36,944 nucleotides of DNA from Bdellovibrio sp. GTDB taxonomy: Bacteria; Bdellovibrionota; Bacteriovoracia; Bacteriovoracales; Bacteriovoracaceae. The position numbers and the translations under genes were made by a program. The notes beneath the pieces are model-generated. The model saw only the letters and a list, made by a program, of their open reading frames with translations, was not told the origin of the DNA and ran no database searches. Below are positions 23,854 through 32,462 of the stretch, one piece after another. Within the stretch, counting starts at the first letter, position 1; every line of letters starts with the position of its first letter. The stretch lies in assembly GCA_020720455.1 (NCBI GenBank), contig DYOQ01000003.1:1-36944 (forward strand), given 5' to 3'.

Positions 23854-24945
23854 GTGAAATACCTTTCTTTAATCATTGTTTTTCTTTTTTTCTTCTTAAT
23901 CTCAGGTAGTACTTGGGCCGGGAAAGGAATTTCATTTGGCGGATTCATGTCTCTAGATCTGGTTGATTATCAAAAACAACAGGGGCGAGTTGATGAGTTT
24001 AACTCTGGAATTGGAGTTTTAGATTTAAAGGTCTATGGAGATTACGATAAGTTTAGTTCGAAGGTTAAATTAGATCTTGACGATAGCAAAATAAATGAAG
24101 CTTATAACATATTTGAAGAGGTGACCGCTACTTACCACCACTCTAATAAGGTCAAAGTTACTGCCGGTAAAGGTGTTGTGCCATTTCATAGTCTGCATTG
24201 GGGAGTGCTTCAAAACTGTTACATCGATTCGGGCAGCCTTTTAGGAGCAAGTAACTCTTGGAGAGATCTCGATAATAATGTTGTCACTATCGTTAAATAT
24301 GGAAACAAGGAGATGGGCCACATCTCTAGTTTTACCTATTACGGTAAGAGTAAAGAGATCGACTTTGATTCACATGGAGAACCAAGAAGAAATAGCTATG
24401 GAGAGGTTCAGTATGAGGTCAAAAAAACTTTCAGTAGCAAAATACAAAGAGGGTTAGCTTATAAATTAGATTTTTTTCCTCTAAACAGTTTAGAGCTTAG
24501 TGTCGCTGCAACTCATTATCATCACGATTATAATCCTCGTGATAGTTTTGCTTTTGATTTTGGTGGTGTTTATAAAAAATCAGCAATGGAGATCTGGTTT
24601 GAGTTTATTCACGGATTTACCTCCTCTTTTGAAGGGGCAAGTCGTTATGCTGCCTTAAAGGTTTATGAATCACTAGGAGAGGGTGGTTTTGAGTATTTCT
24701 TAAAAAATGATCTCTCTCTTCTTTTTAATACTGGTGTAGTATTTGTAAATCAGGTTAATTTTGATGGAAGTGAGGATCGAATTGATAACTATAAAGTTGA
24801 TCTTGGACTTGGAATTTATCTATCAAAAGAGAGCTTAATTACGGTTGGTGCATTAGGAGAGCTTCAAAAGAAAAATGATGGAGGCGCTCAGCTAGAAGAT
24901 AGAAGGATAGTTGAGCTCGCCAGTAAACTATCTTTTTGGTTTTAA
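23854..24945 (+). CDS. porin-like outer-membrane beta-barrel protein
   Basis: 363 residues with a signal peptide (about 1-22, STWA-GK) and a run of amphipathic strands with aromatic girdles (FGGFMSLDLVDY, VKVTAGKGVVPFHSLHWG, LELSVAATHYHH) ending in the terminal Phe of KLSFWF, the C-terminal aromatic recognised by BamA. The segment around residues 95-125, with conserved GKGVVPF, recalls short-chain or phosphate-selective porin families. Substrate unknown. GAGGTGGAG precedes the GTG start. It stands between a divergent subtilase gene and the cyclase gene. Confidence 0.72.
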   Translation: MKYLSLIIVFLFFFLISGSTWAGKGISFGGFMSLDLVDYQKQQGRVDEFNSGIGVLDLKVYGDYDKFSSKVKLDLDDSKINEAYNIFEEVTATYHHSNKVKVTAGKGVVPFHSLHWGVLQNCYIDSGSLLGASNSWRDLDNNVVTIVKYGNKEMGHISSFTYYGKSKEIDFDSHGEPRRNSYGEVQYEVKKTFSSKIQRGLAYKLDFFPLNSLELSVAATHYHHDYNPRDSFAFDFGGVYKKSAMEIWFEFIHGFTSSFEGASRYAALKVYESLGEGGFEYFLKNDLSLLFNTGVVFVNQVNFDGSEDRIDNYKVDLGLGIYLSKESLITVGALGELQKKNDGGAQLEDRRIVELASKLSFWF

Positions 24946-25065
24946 TTAATTTAAAAAATTCTCAAGCCAAGAAAGAAGTGCGATCAAACTTGCCCACACT
25001 TTTATTTGCCATTAGACGTATGAGACAATGTTAACTGAATGTAACGTTTAGAGCTGTGAATTGTA

Positions 25066-27279
25066 ATGGTAAAAAAGAAAAAAATTAAAACCGAAGAGAT
25101 CCTGCCAAGTCCTGCCCCTGTCGCGGTCGGTAATTCTGCTGCTGATTGGAAGATAAAGATTGCAACTGCTGTGACCTCTTTTTTTATCAATCAGTTTGAG
25201 CGGGCGTTTGTTCTAATAATAGTTGCTCTAATTTTTCTAATTAGTTATATGTTCGAGCAGAAGCTGACATTTTTAAATCTTTTTTACCTGCCTGTCATTG
25301 TCGGTGGATATCTTTTAGGGACAAGGTTTTCAGTAATAGGTGCCTTCTTTTGTGTTTTATCTGTAGCATTTTTTTGTATTTTATATCCAGAAAAATTTGC
25401 AATTTCATACAGCGTTGATGATCTCTATTTATACATCTCAGCTTGGGGTGGCTTTCTTATTTTGGCAGGTTTTGTTGTTGGGAAATTACAAGAAAAATTG
25501 GTTTTAACAGTTGAGTCAGAGAAGGCATTAAATAAAGATTTGGCCAGTTCAAGACAAGAGCTTGAAACGGTAAACCAGTCGTTAAAAGATTATACGGTTA
25601 ACTTGGAATCAATGGTAAAGCAAAGGACACAGGCATTAGAGAAATCCCACGCCTCAATAAAGGAACTTAAAAATAAAGTTGAAGAAACTTTATATAATAC
25701 TATGGATCCTGAAGTTGTTAATCAAATTATTTCTGGAAGACTCAGAAATGAGAAGAGAGACATTAGTTTGATGTTTTCAGATTTAGTTGGTTTTACTAGC
25801 TACTCTGAAGGACTAAGTCCAGAGCTCGTTGTTCGCGACCTGAACCGCTATTTAAAGCAGATGGAACCTATTTTAAATAGATTTAAAGGACATGTTGATA
25901 AACTAATTGGTGATGGAATAATGTGTGAGTTCGGAGCTCCTGTTGGCCATGGACAATATCGACTTCTTGCAGTTTTAGCTGGACTAAAAATGCAAGAAGA
26001 GCTTCAAAAAAATAATTTTCCTTGGAAAATGAGAATTGGTATCGCTTCTGGCCCAGCAATCGTTGGGATGATTGGTTCAAAAAGGCAGACGTATACTGCA
26101 ATTGGAGATGTTGTAAATCTTGCATCACGGCTAGAGGGACTTGCACCTCCAGGCATGGTTCTTATCGATAGCGAAACATACAATGGTGTTGAGCACTGGA
26201 TAAATGCTAAGCCAGTTCGGCAGATGGTTCATGATAGTTCAGCAGAAGATGAGGAGAAATTTGCTGAGATTGATCGATATGAGAAAAAATTGAGAGGGAT
26301 TGAAAATAGTGTAGAGCGGGCGCAACTACTCTATCAACTAGGCCACGCTTTTATCTCGTTAAAGGATCATGAAGAGGCACTTCTAAGATTAAAAGAGGCA
26401 GTTAAGTTGGCCCCTTCGGTTGTAGAGTATAAACTTGCTTTTGCAGAAGCCTCTGTTCAGGTTGAGAAGAATAAAGAGGTCAAAGTAAAGGGGTTGAAAA
26501 AGACTGTTTTAGCGTATGAAGTTATTGGTGTAAAAGATTTATTAGCAGACGGATCGCTTATTCAGACTCATGTTTATAATAAATATTCAAACTGTTTATC
26601 TGCGCTTGATTTTAGTGAAGATGATTTAATCGGAGTAGAGGCGCTAGATGGTAGCATCGGTCATGGAAAAATAGTGGCGCTCTTAGTTTATGCTGTTTGT
26701 AAAGAGCTAGGCGTTGCAGAAAATACTGCTCGAATTATTATGAATGCCGGTTATGTTGCAGATATAGGAAAGCAGATTGTTCCGCATGAATTGCTAAATA
26801 GAAGTGGGCCACTTAGTAGTGAAGAGTATTTAGAAGTAATTCATCATGCGGAAGAGTCAGTTAGGATTTTAAAACGGATGGGGATAGAGTCTAAAGAGCT
26901 TTTAAATATTATAAAACACTCACATGAGACATTGGATGGTAAAGGATACCCAGATGGACTAACTGCGGCCCAAATTCCTGCCGGGTCAAAAATTATTTTA
27001 GTTGTGGACTGTTATTCGGCACTTGTTTCGTGGCGGCCATATCGTGAGTCATGGGACCCGATTGTTGCGTTTGATGAATTATCAAAAGGGGTTCGTGATG
27101 GAAAATATGATGCTAGGGTTGTTTCTGCCTTAAAAGCTGTTATAGCTCAGAGTGATGCAATAATAAATAAGGGAAGTGTTACTAATATTGAAGCACAACC
27201 AAAAACTCTTCCACCTGTTTCACTTCCGAGTACAGGCAACATTCAGAAGAAGGTAAAAAAGCGATTACCGACAGAGTAA
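25066..27279 (+). CDS. class IIIb nucleotide cyclase fused to degenerate HD-GYP
   Basis: 737 residues. About three membrane segments (48-65, 70-106, 122-139), a coiled coil (145-208), the cyclase (about 225-372), a helical linker and a C-terminal HD-GYP-like domain (about 520-665). Cyclase metal residues D239 (FSDLVGFT) and D283 (KLIGDG) and the R355 region are intact. K279 with T344 (YTAIG) is the class IIIb pattern, indicating ATP and cAMP, a subgroup with known bicarbonate-responsive members. In the HD-GYP part GYP (627-629), H533, H593-H594 and H618/H620 are present, but the HD signature is A565-D566, so c-di-GMP hydrolysis is doubtful. It may bind c-di-GMP to tune cAMP output. The ATG at 25066 has only a weak ribosome site. 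Confidence 0.85.
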   Translation: MVKKKKIKTEEILPSPAPVAVGNSAADWKIKIATAVTSFFINQFERAFVLIIVALIFLISYMFEQKLTFLNLFYLPVIVGGYLLGTRFSVIGAFFCVLSVAFFCILYPEKFAISYSVDDLYLYISAWGGFLILAGFVVGKLQEKLVLTVESEKALNKDLASSRQELETVNQSLKDYTVNLESMVKQRTQALEKSHASIKELKNKVEETLYNTMDPEVVNQIISGRLRNEKRDISLMFSDLVGFTSYSEGLSPELVVRDLNRYLKQMEPILNRFKGHVDKLIGDGIMCEFGAPVGHGQYRLLAVLAGLKMQEELQKNNFPWKMRIGIASGPAIVGMIGSKRQTYTAIGDVVNLASRLEGLAPPGMVLIDSETYNGVEHWINAKPVRQMVHDSSAEDEEKFAEIDRYEKKLRGIENSVERAQLLYQLGHAFISLKDHEEALLRLKEAVKLAPSVVEYKLAFAEASVQVEKNKEVKVKGLKKTVLAYEVIGVKDLLADGSLIQTHVYNKYSNCLSALDFSEDDLIGVEALDGSIGHGKIVALLVYAVCKELGVAENTARIIMNAGYVADIGKQIVPHELLNRSGPLSSEEYLEVIHHAEESVRILKRMGIESKELLNIIKHSHETLDGKGYPDGLTAAQIPAGSKIILVVDCYSALVSWRPYRESWDPIVAFDELSKGVRDGKYDARVVSALKAVIAQSDAIINKGSVTNIEAQPKTLPPVSLPSTGNIQKKVKKRLPTE

Positions 27280-27411
27280 TTACGTGATACGTGATGCGGC
27301 ACGGTGGTTAAGAATAATTAGAAATTGCTACGGATGTATGGTATCAAATTAGGGTTTATTGTTTTTATATTGGATAGAATTTTTTGTTTACGGAGATAGT
27401 GTTGGTGTCGT

Positions 27412-28074
27412 TTGAGTGATGATAACGATGTAATAAATGATGGTTCCAAAGCTTCTAGGCATGATGTTCAGCTTGGCAGAAGATTTTTTCACATGTCGAT
27501 GGGTGCAATTGTTGGAACAATCTATAATGTGTTAGCAACACATCAACAGGCCGTATACGCTCTAGGAACGGTTGCCTGTTTACTTTATCTTTTTGAACAG
27601 ATTAGAATAAATTATCCAGAATATGCCAAAAAATTTTCAATAGTTAACCATTATTTTCTAAGGGCCGAAGAGCAGCTACAAGAGTCTGCAGCAATGCCAT
27701 ATTCAATTGCGATCTTACTTACGATTATTACTTTCCCTAAGTCGGTTGCTGTGGCATCCATATATGTATTAGCATTTGCGGATCCGTTGTCAGCGCTAGT
27801 TGGAATAAAGTATGGCCACAGAAAAATTGTCCCACACAAAACTGTTGAGGGGAGTTTGGCTTTTTGTATTGCGGCATTTGCCTCGATATATTTTGTATTT
27901 GCTTCAATCCCAGAGATTACGTTTGCTCAACTCTGGATTGTTGCACTATTTTCTTCGGTATGTTGTGCGCTTTTTGAGATGGCCCCGATTCGTTTAGATG
28001 ACAATCTGACAATCCCTCTTTTTACAGCGTTCATTCTTTCATTAATATCTTACACACTGGGTGTAAACATTTAA
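27412..28074 (+). CDS. dolichol/phytol kinase-like CTP-dependent kinase
   Basis: 220 residues with about six membrane helices. Signature blocks of the polyprenol kinase family (SEC59/VTE5/VTE6) are visible: GRRFFHMSMGAIVG (22-35), AFADPLSALVGIKYG (121-135) and HKTVEGSLAF (142-151), then APIRLDDNLTIPL. These enzymes phosphorylate long-chain or isoprenoid alcohols using CTP. In bacteria this may feed lipid-alcohol or polyprenyl phosphate recycling. The only available start is a TTG at 27412, because an in-frame stop lies at 27397-27399; a GGTG lies just before. The SlyD-like gene follows 11 bases later. Confidence 0.75.
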   Translation: MSDDNDVINDGSKASRHDVQLGRRFFHMSMGAIVGTIYNVLATHQQAVYALGTVACLLYLFEQIRINYPEYAKKFSIVNHYFLRAEEQLQESAAMPYSIAILLTIITFPKSVAVASIYVLAFADPLSALVGIKYGHRKIVPHKTVEGSLAFCIAAFASIYFVFASIPEITFAQLWIVALFSSVCCALFEMAPIRLDDNLTIPLFTAFILSLISYTLGVNI

Positions 28075-28085
28075 CTGGAGTTATT

Positions 28086-28517
28086 ATGGTTATAAAGAAA
28101 TTGAAAATGGTAACGATTGACTACACGGTTACTGATAGTAGCGGTGCAGTTCTAGATTCAAGCGATGGAAAGGGGCCTTTGATGTATATTCACGGTATGG
28201 GTGAGATACTACCGGCCCTAGAATTAAATTTAGAAGGAAAAAAAGTTGGAGAGAGTTTCAAAGTTGTAATCCCTCCTAATGGTGCTTATTTGCCAGATGA
28301 CGACCCAATGGCCAATGAGACATTGACATTTGAAGTTGTTGTTCTTGAAGTAAGAGATGCTACAGATGAAGAGCTGGATTCTCTTTCAACTTCTGGTTGT
28401 GGTGGCGGATGTTGTGGCCATGATGGTGGTTGCGACGATGAGTGCGGAGATGATTGTGATGATGACTCTTGTGGTAGTGGTGGGTGCTGCGGTAGCGGGG
28501 GGAGTTGCTGTTCATAA
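28086..28517 (+). CDS. SlyD-like FKBP prolyl isomerase, insert-free, Cys-rich tail
   Basis: 143 residues. The FKBP core follows SlyD: TIDYTVTDSSGAVLDSS, PLMYIHGMGEILPALE (31-46), EGKKVGESFKVVIPPNGAY (50-68) and FEVVVLEVRDATDEEL at the core's end. In E. coli SlyD about 50-60 residues of the insert-in-flap chaperone domain come between the AYG and the last strand; here the gap is only about 10 residues, so that domain is missing. The last 40 residues hold 11 Cys and one His (GCGGGCCGHDGGC...), replacing the His-rich metal tail of SlyD. Expected roles are prolyl isomerisation and metal (nickel, zinc or copper) binding in the cytosol. TGGAG precedes the ATG. Confidence 0.85.
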   Translation: MVIKKLKMVTIDYTVTDSSGAVLDSSDGKGPLMYIHGMGEILPALELNLEGKKVGESFKVVIPPNGAYLPDDDPMANETLTFEVVVLEVRDATDEELDSLSTSGCGGGCCGHDGGCDDECGDDCDDDSCGSGGCCGSGGSCCS

Positions 28518-28540
28518 ATAGTTTGTGGTAGATTGTTAGT

Positions 28541-30265
28541 ATGGATAGTTTGGATAAATTTTTATTTAATGGACATTTAAAAAAACTTAAATTTATTTTT
28601 AGGTTTTTCTTTACATACGCGCCCTTTGTTCAATCAAAGCTATGGGTTGGCTGGGTGCTTATGTCTGTCATAACTATTTTTACAACTGTTGCAATGCTTG
28701 TTACTATCTCTACTTTGATGGTATCAACTTCTGAAAATCTTGATAAGATGTTCTGGGCCATAATCGCTTTCGTCGCTTTTTTTGTATCTTCGAAATTTAG
28801 GGTAAAGTTTAAATCAGTTGCCTGTGATGTTATCCATGAGCTGTTAAAGATTAAGGACAAGTCTAGTCAGCCAGAAAATATCTCATATTTTGGAGAGTAT
28901 AAAAGGAGGGTAAAGGAGTCTAAAAAAAATAAGAGTATTCCTGGAAGCGTTGCTCTGTGGGAGTATGATTTAATCTCTAGCAAATGGTTAACGGGTGTCG
29001 TTGATGGCGCAATTGTTGGAAAAATTTTCGAGAAAAATTTTAGTGGGCTTTCAGAGATTGCTCCGGCGATTGGCCGGTTTTTGTTACCAGCATTAATTTA
29101 CGATAACGGCCATAAAGAAAAAGATATTTATGAAAAGATTAAGGCCATTGCTGATAAACTGCCAGAAGCGTATCGACTAGTTGTTAAAGCTGATGAAACT
29201 AGTTTAGATAGTGAGAATAATACTAGCACTGATATTATTATGTTAGGAGATAAAAAACAAGGATCGTATTACAGTGAATTTTTTGATCTTCAGATGAGCA
29301 GAGTTTTTGTTGCTATAGTTATAATTCCACTTGTCCTTGCTATAGTTATTAATCTTTTACTCTTTCCAGATGCCACTACTCTTGTCGTCGGTGGGTTTGG
29401 TGTTGGATTGGTCTGCTCTAGAATTTTTAAAAACCTTATTGATTACTTGGTGAATATTTATTTTTCGGTTCTGTATCTGAAAGTATATCATGTGGATACT
29501 TTAGATAGTACACAGTTAAATAAATTGGCTCCATTTTTGGTCGCCACTGCTGGTGGTAATATTGATACCGATAATGAGATAGAAGAATCAGATGATTTAG
29601 AGGAAGAAATTGTCGATGATGAAGTCGGTACTAAAATTGTCGCAGTAAAAACATTAGAAGAGATCAAAAAAGATAGGTATGAAGCTCTTTCAAAAGAGAC
29701 TGAGTCAGATAAAACTGATTTTACAATTATTGATGATATTGGTGATGATAAGTCGCCGGAGAAATTTGAAGAGAAATTATCTCTTACAAAAAGGATTACA
29801 TTAATAGGGTCAGCGTTTGAACGAATAAATAGTGTTTATAAAGCATTAAAGATAAATACAGATAAGGGACATACTCTTGATACAATCGAAAAGTTTTTAC
29901 TAAAGAAAGGGTTTACCAAAGAGGAGTTTATTCTTGGGAAAGAGGTGATGCTTGAAAAAGAGCAATCTTTTCGAGAGTTCGAATATGATAAGGGAAAAGA
30001 TATGACATCTGTCACTGATGTCATAAATAAGAAGCAATCAGACGTAGCTAATACCCATCAAGATTTAAAAAATGAGTCTTCGGCCGAAAGATTAAATAAA
30101 TTAATAGATTTTATTCAAAAAAATCTAGAAAAGGGCAATTCTAAAGAGTTGATTATAAAATTTTTAAGAAGTAAAAAATATGCAAGAGTCAGAATTGAAG
30201 AGGCCTTTGCGTTGGTTAGTAACATAAAAAAAGTCAGTAGCAATAACCATTCTAAAAAGAGTTAA
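28541..30265 (+). CDS. large membrane protein of unknown function
   Basis: 574 residues. Membrane segments at about 35-60 and 70-84, a soluble part (about 90-250), two more at about 254-274 and 279-293, then an acidic linker (340-362, EIEESDDLEEEIVDDE) and a helical C-terminus. The C-terminus holds two similar helical motifs: DTIEKFLLKKGFTKEEFILG (447-466) and ELIIKFLRSKKYARVRIEEA (536-555), both ending in an acidic helix. I recognise no family. It starts the tight run that includes the Hsp20-like, cupredoxin-like and CpaF genes; 5 bases separate it from the next gene. The start ATG has only a weak ribosome site. Confidence 0.62.
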   Translation: MDSLDKFLFNGHLKKLKFIFRFFFTYAPFVQSKLWVGWVLMSVITIFTTVAMLVTISTLMVSTSENLDKMFWAIIAFVAFFVSSKFRVKFKSVACDVIHELLKIKDKSSQPENISYFGEYKRRVKESKKNKSIPGSVALWEYDLISSKWLTGVVDGAIVGKIFEKNFSGLSEIAPAIGRFLLPALIYDNGHKEKDIYEKIKAIADKLPEAYRLVVKADETSLDSENNTSTDIIMLGDKKQGSYYSEFFDLQMSRVFVAIVIIPLVLAIVINLLLFPDATTLVVGGFGVGLVCSRIFKNLIDYLVNIYFSVLYLKVYHVDTLDSTQLNKLAPFLVATAGGNIDTDNEIEESDDLEEEIVDDEVGTKIVAVKTLEEIKKDRYEALSKETESDKTDFTIIDDIGDDKSPEKFEEKLSLTKRITLIGSAFERINSVYKALKINTDKGHTLDTIEKFLLKKGFTKEEFILGKEVMLEKEQSFREFEYDKGKDMTSVTDVINKKQSDVANTHQDLKNESSAERLNKLIDFIQKNLEKGNSKELIIKFLRSKKYARVRIEEAFALVSNIKKVSSNNHSKKS

Positions 30266-30270
30266 AAATT

Positions 30271-30762
30271 ATGTTTAGTAAAAGAGAATTACTAATTGTA
30301 GTGTTTTTTTTATTTTTTAATTTTGTAAGTGCTAGTGAAGAAAGTTTATGGAGTGATCGTGAGTTAATAAAGAAGATGCTAGGGAGAGATGATTTTTTTA
30401 AAAATGCAGAGGAAGAGTTTAAATGGTCAGAGACACCAACAGAGAGGATTTTAGTTGTTAAAGTAAAATCAATAAAAGATGGCCCGTTAGATATTAAAAT
30501 AGAAAACGGATTAATCTCAATCTCTAGAACAATAGAAAGAGAGGAAGAGCAATCTACTCCATCATCAGGAACAGTTCAAAAGAGTTATAGTACAAAATCG
30601 TTTTCGAAATCGTTATCCGTACCTAATGATACTGATGGAGAAAGGGCGATTATAGAGAATAATAAAGCCAATGAGATTGTCATCAGGTTGCCAAAACTTA
30701 AGAAACAAGCTGATGATATTGATAGAGTACCTGTAACTCCAAATGCCGGCATCAATATCTGA
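30271..30762 (+). CDS. exported Hsp20/alpha-crystallin-like protein
   Basis: 163 residues. Signal peptide 1-20 (VVFFLFFNFVSA-SE), then an acidic helical N-terminal arm and an alpha-crystallin-like beta-sandwich (about 52-141): ERILVVKVKS, PLDIKIENGLISISRT, FSKSLSVPND, AIIENNKANEIVIRLPK. The A-x-x-x-n-G-v-L motif near the end of Hsp20 domains appears as IIENNKANEIVIRLP. Small heat-shock proteins hold unfolded proteins in the cytosol; a signal peptide is unusual and would place this one in the periplasm. It follows the unknown membrane protein by 5 bases. Fold call is by pattern only. Confidence 0.6.
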   Translation: MFSKRELLIVVFFLFFNFVSASEESLWSDRELIKKMLGRDDFFKNAEEEFKWSETPTERILVVKVKSIKDGPLDIKIENGLISISRTIEREEEQSTPSSGTVQKSYSTKSFSKSLSVPNDTDGERAIIENNKANEIVIRLPKLKKQADDIDRVPVTPNAGINI

Positions 30763-30848
30763 TTTTAATCATAAAAAAATGGACAAGATTCTCAAGGAAA
30801 ACAGTCAAGTATTTTCATTAACTTCCGATAAGTAGTCAAAGAAGAAGT

Positions 30849-30863
30849 AAAGGAGGAGTTATT
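30849..30863 (+). promoter_or_regulatory. strong ribosome site before a non-standard ATT start
   Basis: AAAGGAGGAG, the best Shine-Dalgarno match in this part of the window, is followed after TT by ATT (30861-30863), which opens the signal-peptide frame. No ATG, GTG or TTG lies at a workable distance in that frame. AUU starts are known from infC and pcnB in E. coli. Confidence 0.6.
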
Positions 30864-31322
30864 AAAGCTTCAGTTTACACACTATTTGTTCTCTTGTTAT
30901 TGCTTCTGATTGGGCCAACGTTTGCAAAAGAAAATGAAGAAACAGGTATTAAATCAGAAATAATAAGTAGAGAGATTGCGATAGTAGCTTCGGATAGTGG
31001 ATTCTATCCGTCAACCATTCCAATTTTTGTTGGAGAAAAAGTTTTAATATACTTAACTTCGACTACAAATAATCCGAGTTGTTTGATGATACCTGAACAG
31101 AGCATATTTTTGTCCGCGGAAAAGGGCAAGATATCTGAGAAGGTGACCTATTTTGATAAAAAAGGGGTTGTGAAATTTTCATGCCCTAATGGTAACATTG
31201 CAGGAGAGTTTGTGGTTTTGGAACGAAAAAACTCTATCTCTGATGGACTAGACAAGAGGCAGCGGGCCTCTTTAGAAGCAGTTGATACGTCAATCAAAAT
31301 TTGGTCGCCAAAGGATGAGTAA
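30861..31322 (+). CDS. cupredoxin-like periplasmic protein with ATT start
   Basis: 153 residues from a proposed ATT start at 30861. Reading from it gives an ideal signal peptide (IKASVYTLFVLLLLLLIGPT, cut near FA-KE). From the first usable TTG at 30894 the basic n-region would be lost and no ribosome site remains. AAAGGAGGAG (30849-30858) sits just before ATT, and the frame upstream to the TAA at 30819 has no ATG, GTG or TTG. The mature part has cupredoxin traits (FYPSTIPIFVGEKVLIYL, VVKFSCPNGNIAGEFVVL), but the His and Met copper ligands are absent; C74 and C108 are the only cysteines. So copper binding is doubtful. Its TAA overlaps the CpaF start (TAATG). Confidence 0.6.
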   Translation: MKASVYTLFVLLLLLLIGPTFAKENEETGIKSEIISREIAIVASDSGFYPSTIPIFVGEKVLIYLTSTTNNPSCLMIPEQSIFLSAEKGKISEKVTYFDKKGVVKFSCPNGNIAGEFVVLERKNSISDGLDKRQRASLEAVDTSIKIWSPKDE

Positions 31323-32461
31323 TGTCTGTATTTAGCGACGCTATTTCCAATTTTCTTGCACCGATCAAGAATTTACTTGATGACGATTCAGTTACGGAAA
31401 TTATGATTAATGGACCTAAGGAGATATTTGTTGAAATAAAAGGCCAAGTTTATAAAACACCAAATCAGTTTGAAGATGAGGCAACGCTATTATCTGCCGT
31501 TAGAAGTATTGCGCAATCAGTAAACCGAATTATCGATGGAGATAACCCTCGCCTAGATGCTCGACTTCCAAATGGTTCAAGGATTCATGCAGTTTTGCCA
31601 CCTATGGCAAAATGTGGAACAACTGTTGCCATTCGAAAATTTTCTAAAGAGAAATTATCATTTAAGGATCTTGTCAATTTTGGATCGCTATCTTCTGCTG
31701 CTGCTAGGTTTCTTGATGTGTGTGTTCATCTCGGGAAAAATATTATTGTTTCAGGTGGTACTGGATCTGGAAAAACAACAATGCTTAATGTCCTTGGTAC
31801 TAGAATTCCAAAAACAGAAAGATTAATCATCATTGAAGATGCTGTGGAACTGCAAATCCATGCTGAACATGTTGTCCAGTTTGAGACTAGAAAGCCTGAC
31901 GAAATGAGAGGTATTGGCGAGGTTAGCATCAGGGAACTGGTGTTGTCTGCAATGAGACTTCGTCCAGATCGAATTATTGTAGGTGAGGTTAGGGGTGACG
32001 AAGCATTAGATCTTATTCAAGTAATGAACACAGGCCATAGTGGAAGTATGGGAACGGTTCACGCAAATAGTCCGGTTGATGCTTGTACGAGGCTTGAAAC
32101 TCTTTGCTTGATGGGTGATACAAAAGTACCAGCAGATGCGATAAGAAAGATGATTGCAAGTGCAATGCAGATTATTGTTCAGTGTTCTCGTTATCATGAC
32201 GGTGGAAGAAGAACAGCTCAGATATCAGAAATTTTAGGTATTGATGAGCATGGCAGATATATAGGAAGAGATATTTTTAAGTGGGTTCAAACAGGAAGAG
32301 ATGAAGCGACAGGTAAATATATCGGGGAGATGATTGGTTGTAACTACGTTCCTACATTTTATAACGATATTGTTGTTAATAAATTTCCATTTCAGAAAAA
32401 TCTGTTTGCTCCTCCTGAGTGGGCAGCAGAAAATGGCACAGTCAAAAAGAAGGCGGCTTAA
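31322..32461 (+). CDS. cpaF: CpaF/TadA-type secretion ATPase
   Basis: 379 residues of a type II/IV secretion hexameric ATPase. Walker A SGGTGSGKTT (144-153), Asp box IIIEDAVEL (169-177), Walker B RIIVGEVRGDEALDL (217-231) and His box TGHSGSMGTVHANS (237-250) are all intact, so it should hydrolyse ATP. CpaF powers Flp/Tad pilus assembly or retraction in the cytosol at the inner membrane. It is shorter at the N-terminus than typical CpaF (about 450-500), starting directly with the DDDSVTEIMINGP block. No CpaE, TadB, TadC, secretin or pilin gene is adjacent. Its start overlaps the stop of the cupredoxin-like gene, and a sensor kinase starts 1 base after its stop. Confidence 0.88.
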   Translation: MSVFSDAISNFLAPIKNLLDDDSVTEIMINGPKEIFVEIKGQVYKTPNQFEDEATLLSAVRSIAQSVNRIIDGDNPRLDARLPNGSRIHAVLPPMAKCGTTVAIRKFSKEKLSFKDLVNFGSLSSAAARFLDVCVHLGKNIIVSGGTGSGKTTMLNVLGTRIPKTERLIIIEDAVELQIHAEHVVQFETRKPDEMRGIGEVSIRELVLSAMRLRPDRIIVGEVRGDEALDLIQVMNTGHSGSMGTVHANSPVDACTRLETLCLMGDTKVPADAIRKMIASAMQIIVQCSRYHDGGRRTAQISEILGIDEHGRYIGRDIFKWVQTGRDEATGKYIGEMIGCNYVPTFYNDIVVNKFPFQKNLFAPPEWAAENGTVKKKAA

Positions 32462-32462
32462 A

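Noticed and set aside
27283-27300. Tandem ACGTGAT ACGTGAT after the cyclase gene
   Set aside because: Two copies of a 7-mer without symmetry or placement near a promoter box; not enough to call a site.
32334-32462. Upstream extension of the histidine kinase frame inside cpaF
   Set aside because: It overlaps the end of an intact cpaF and the ATG right after the cpaF stop gives a normal first membrane helix.
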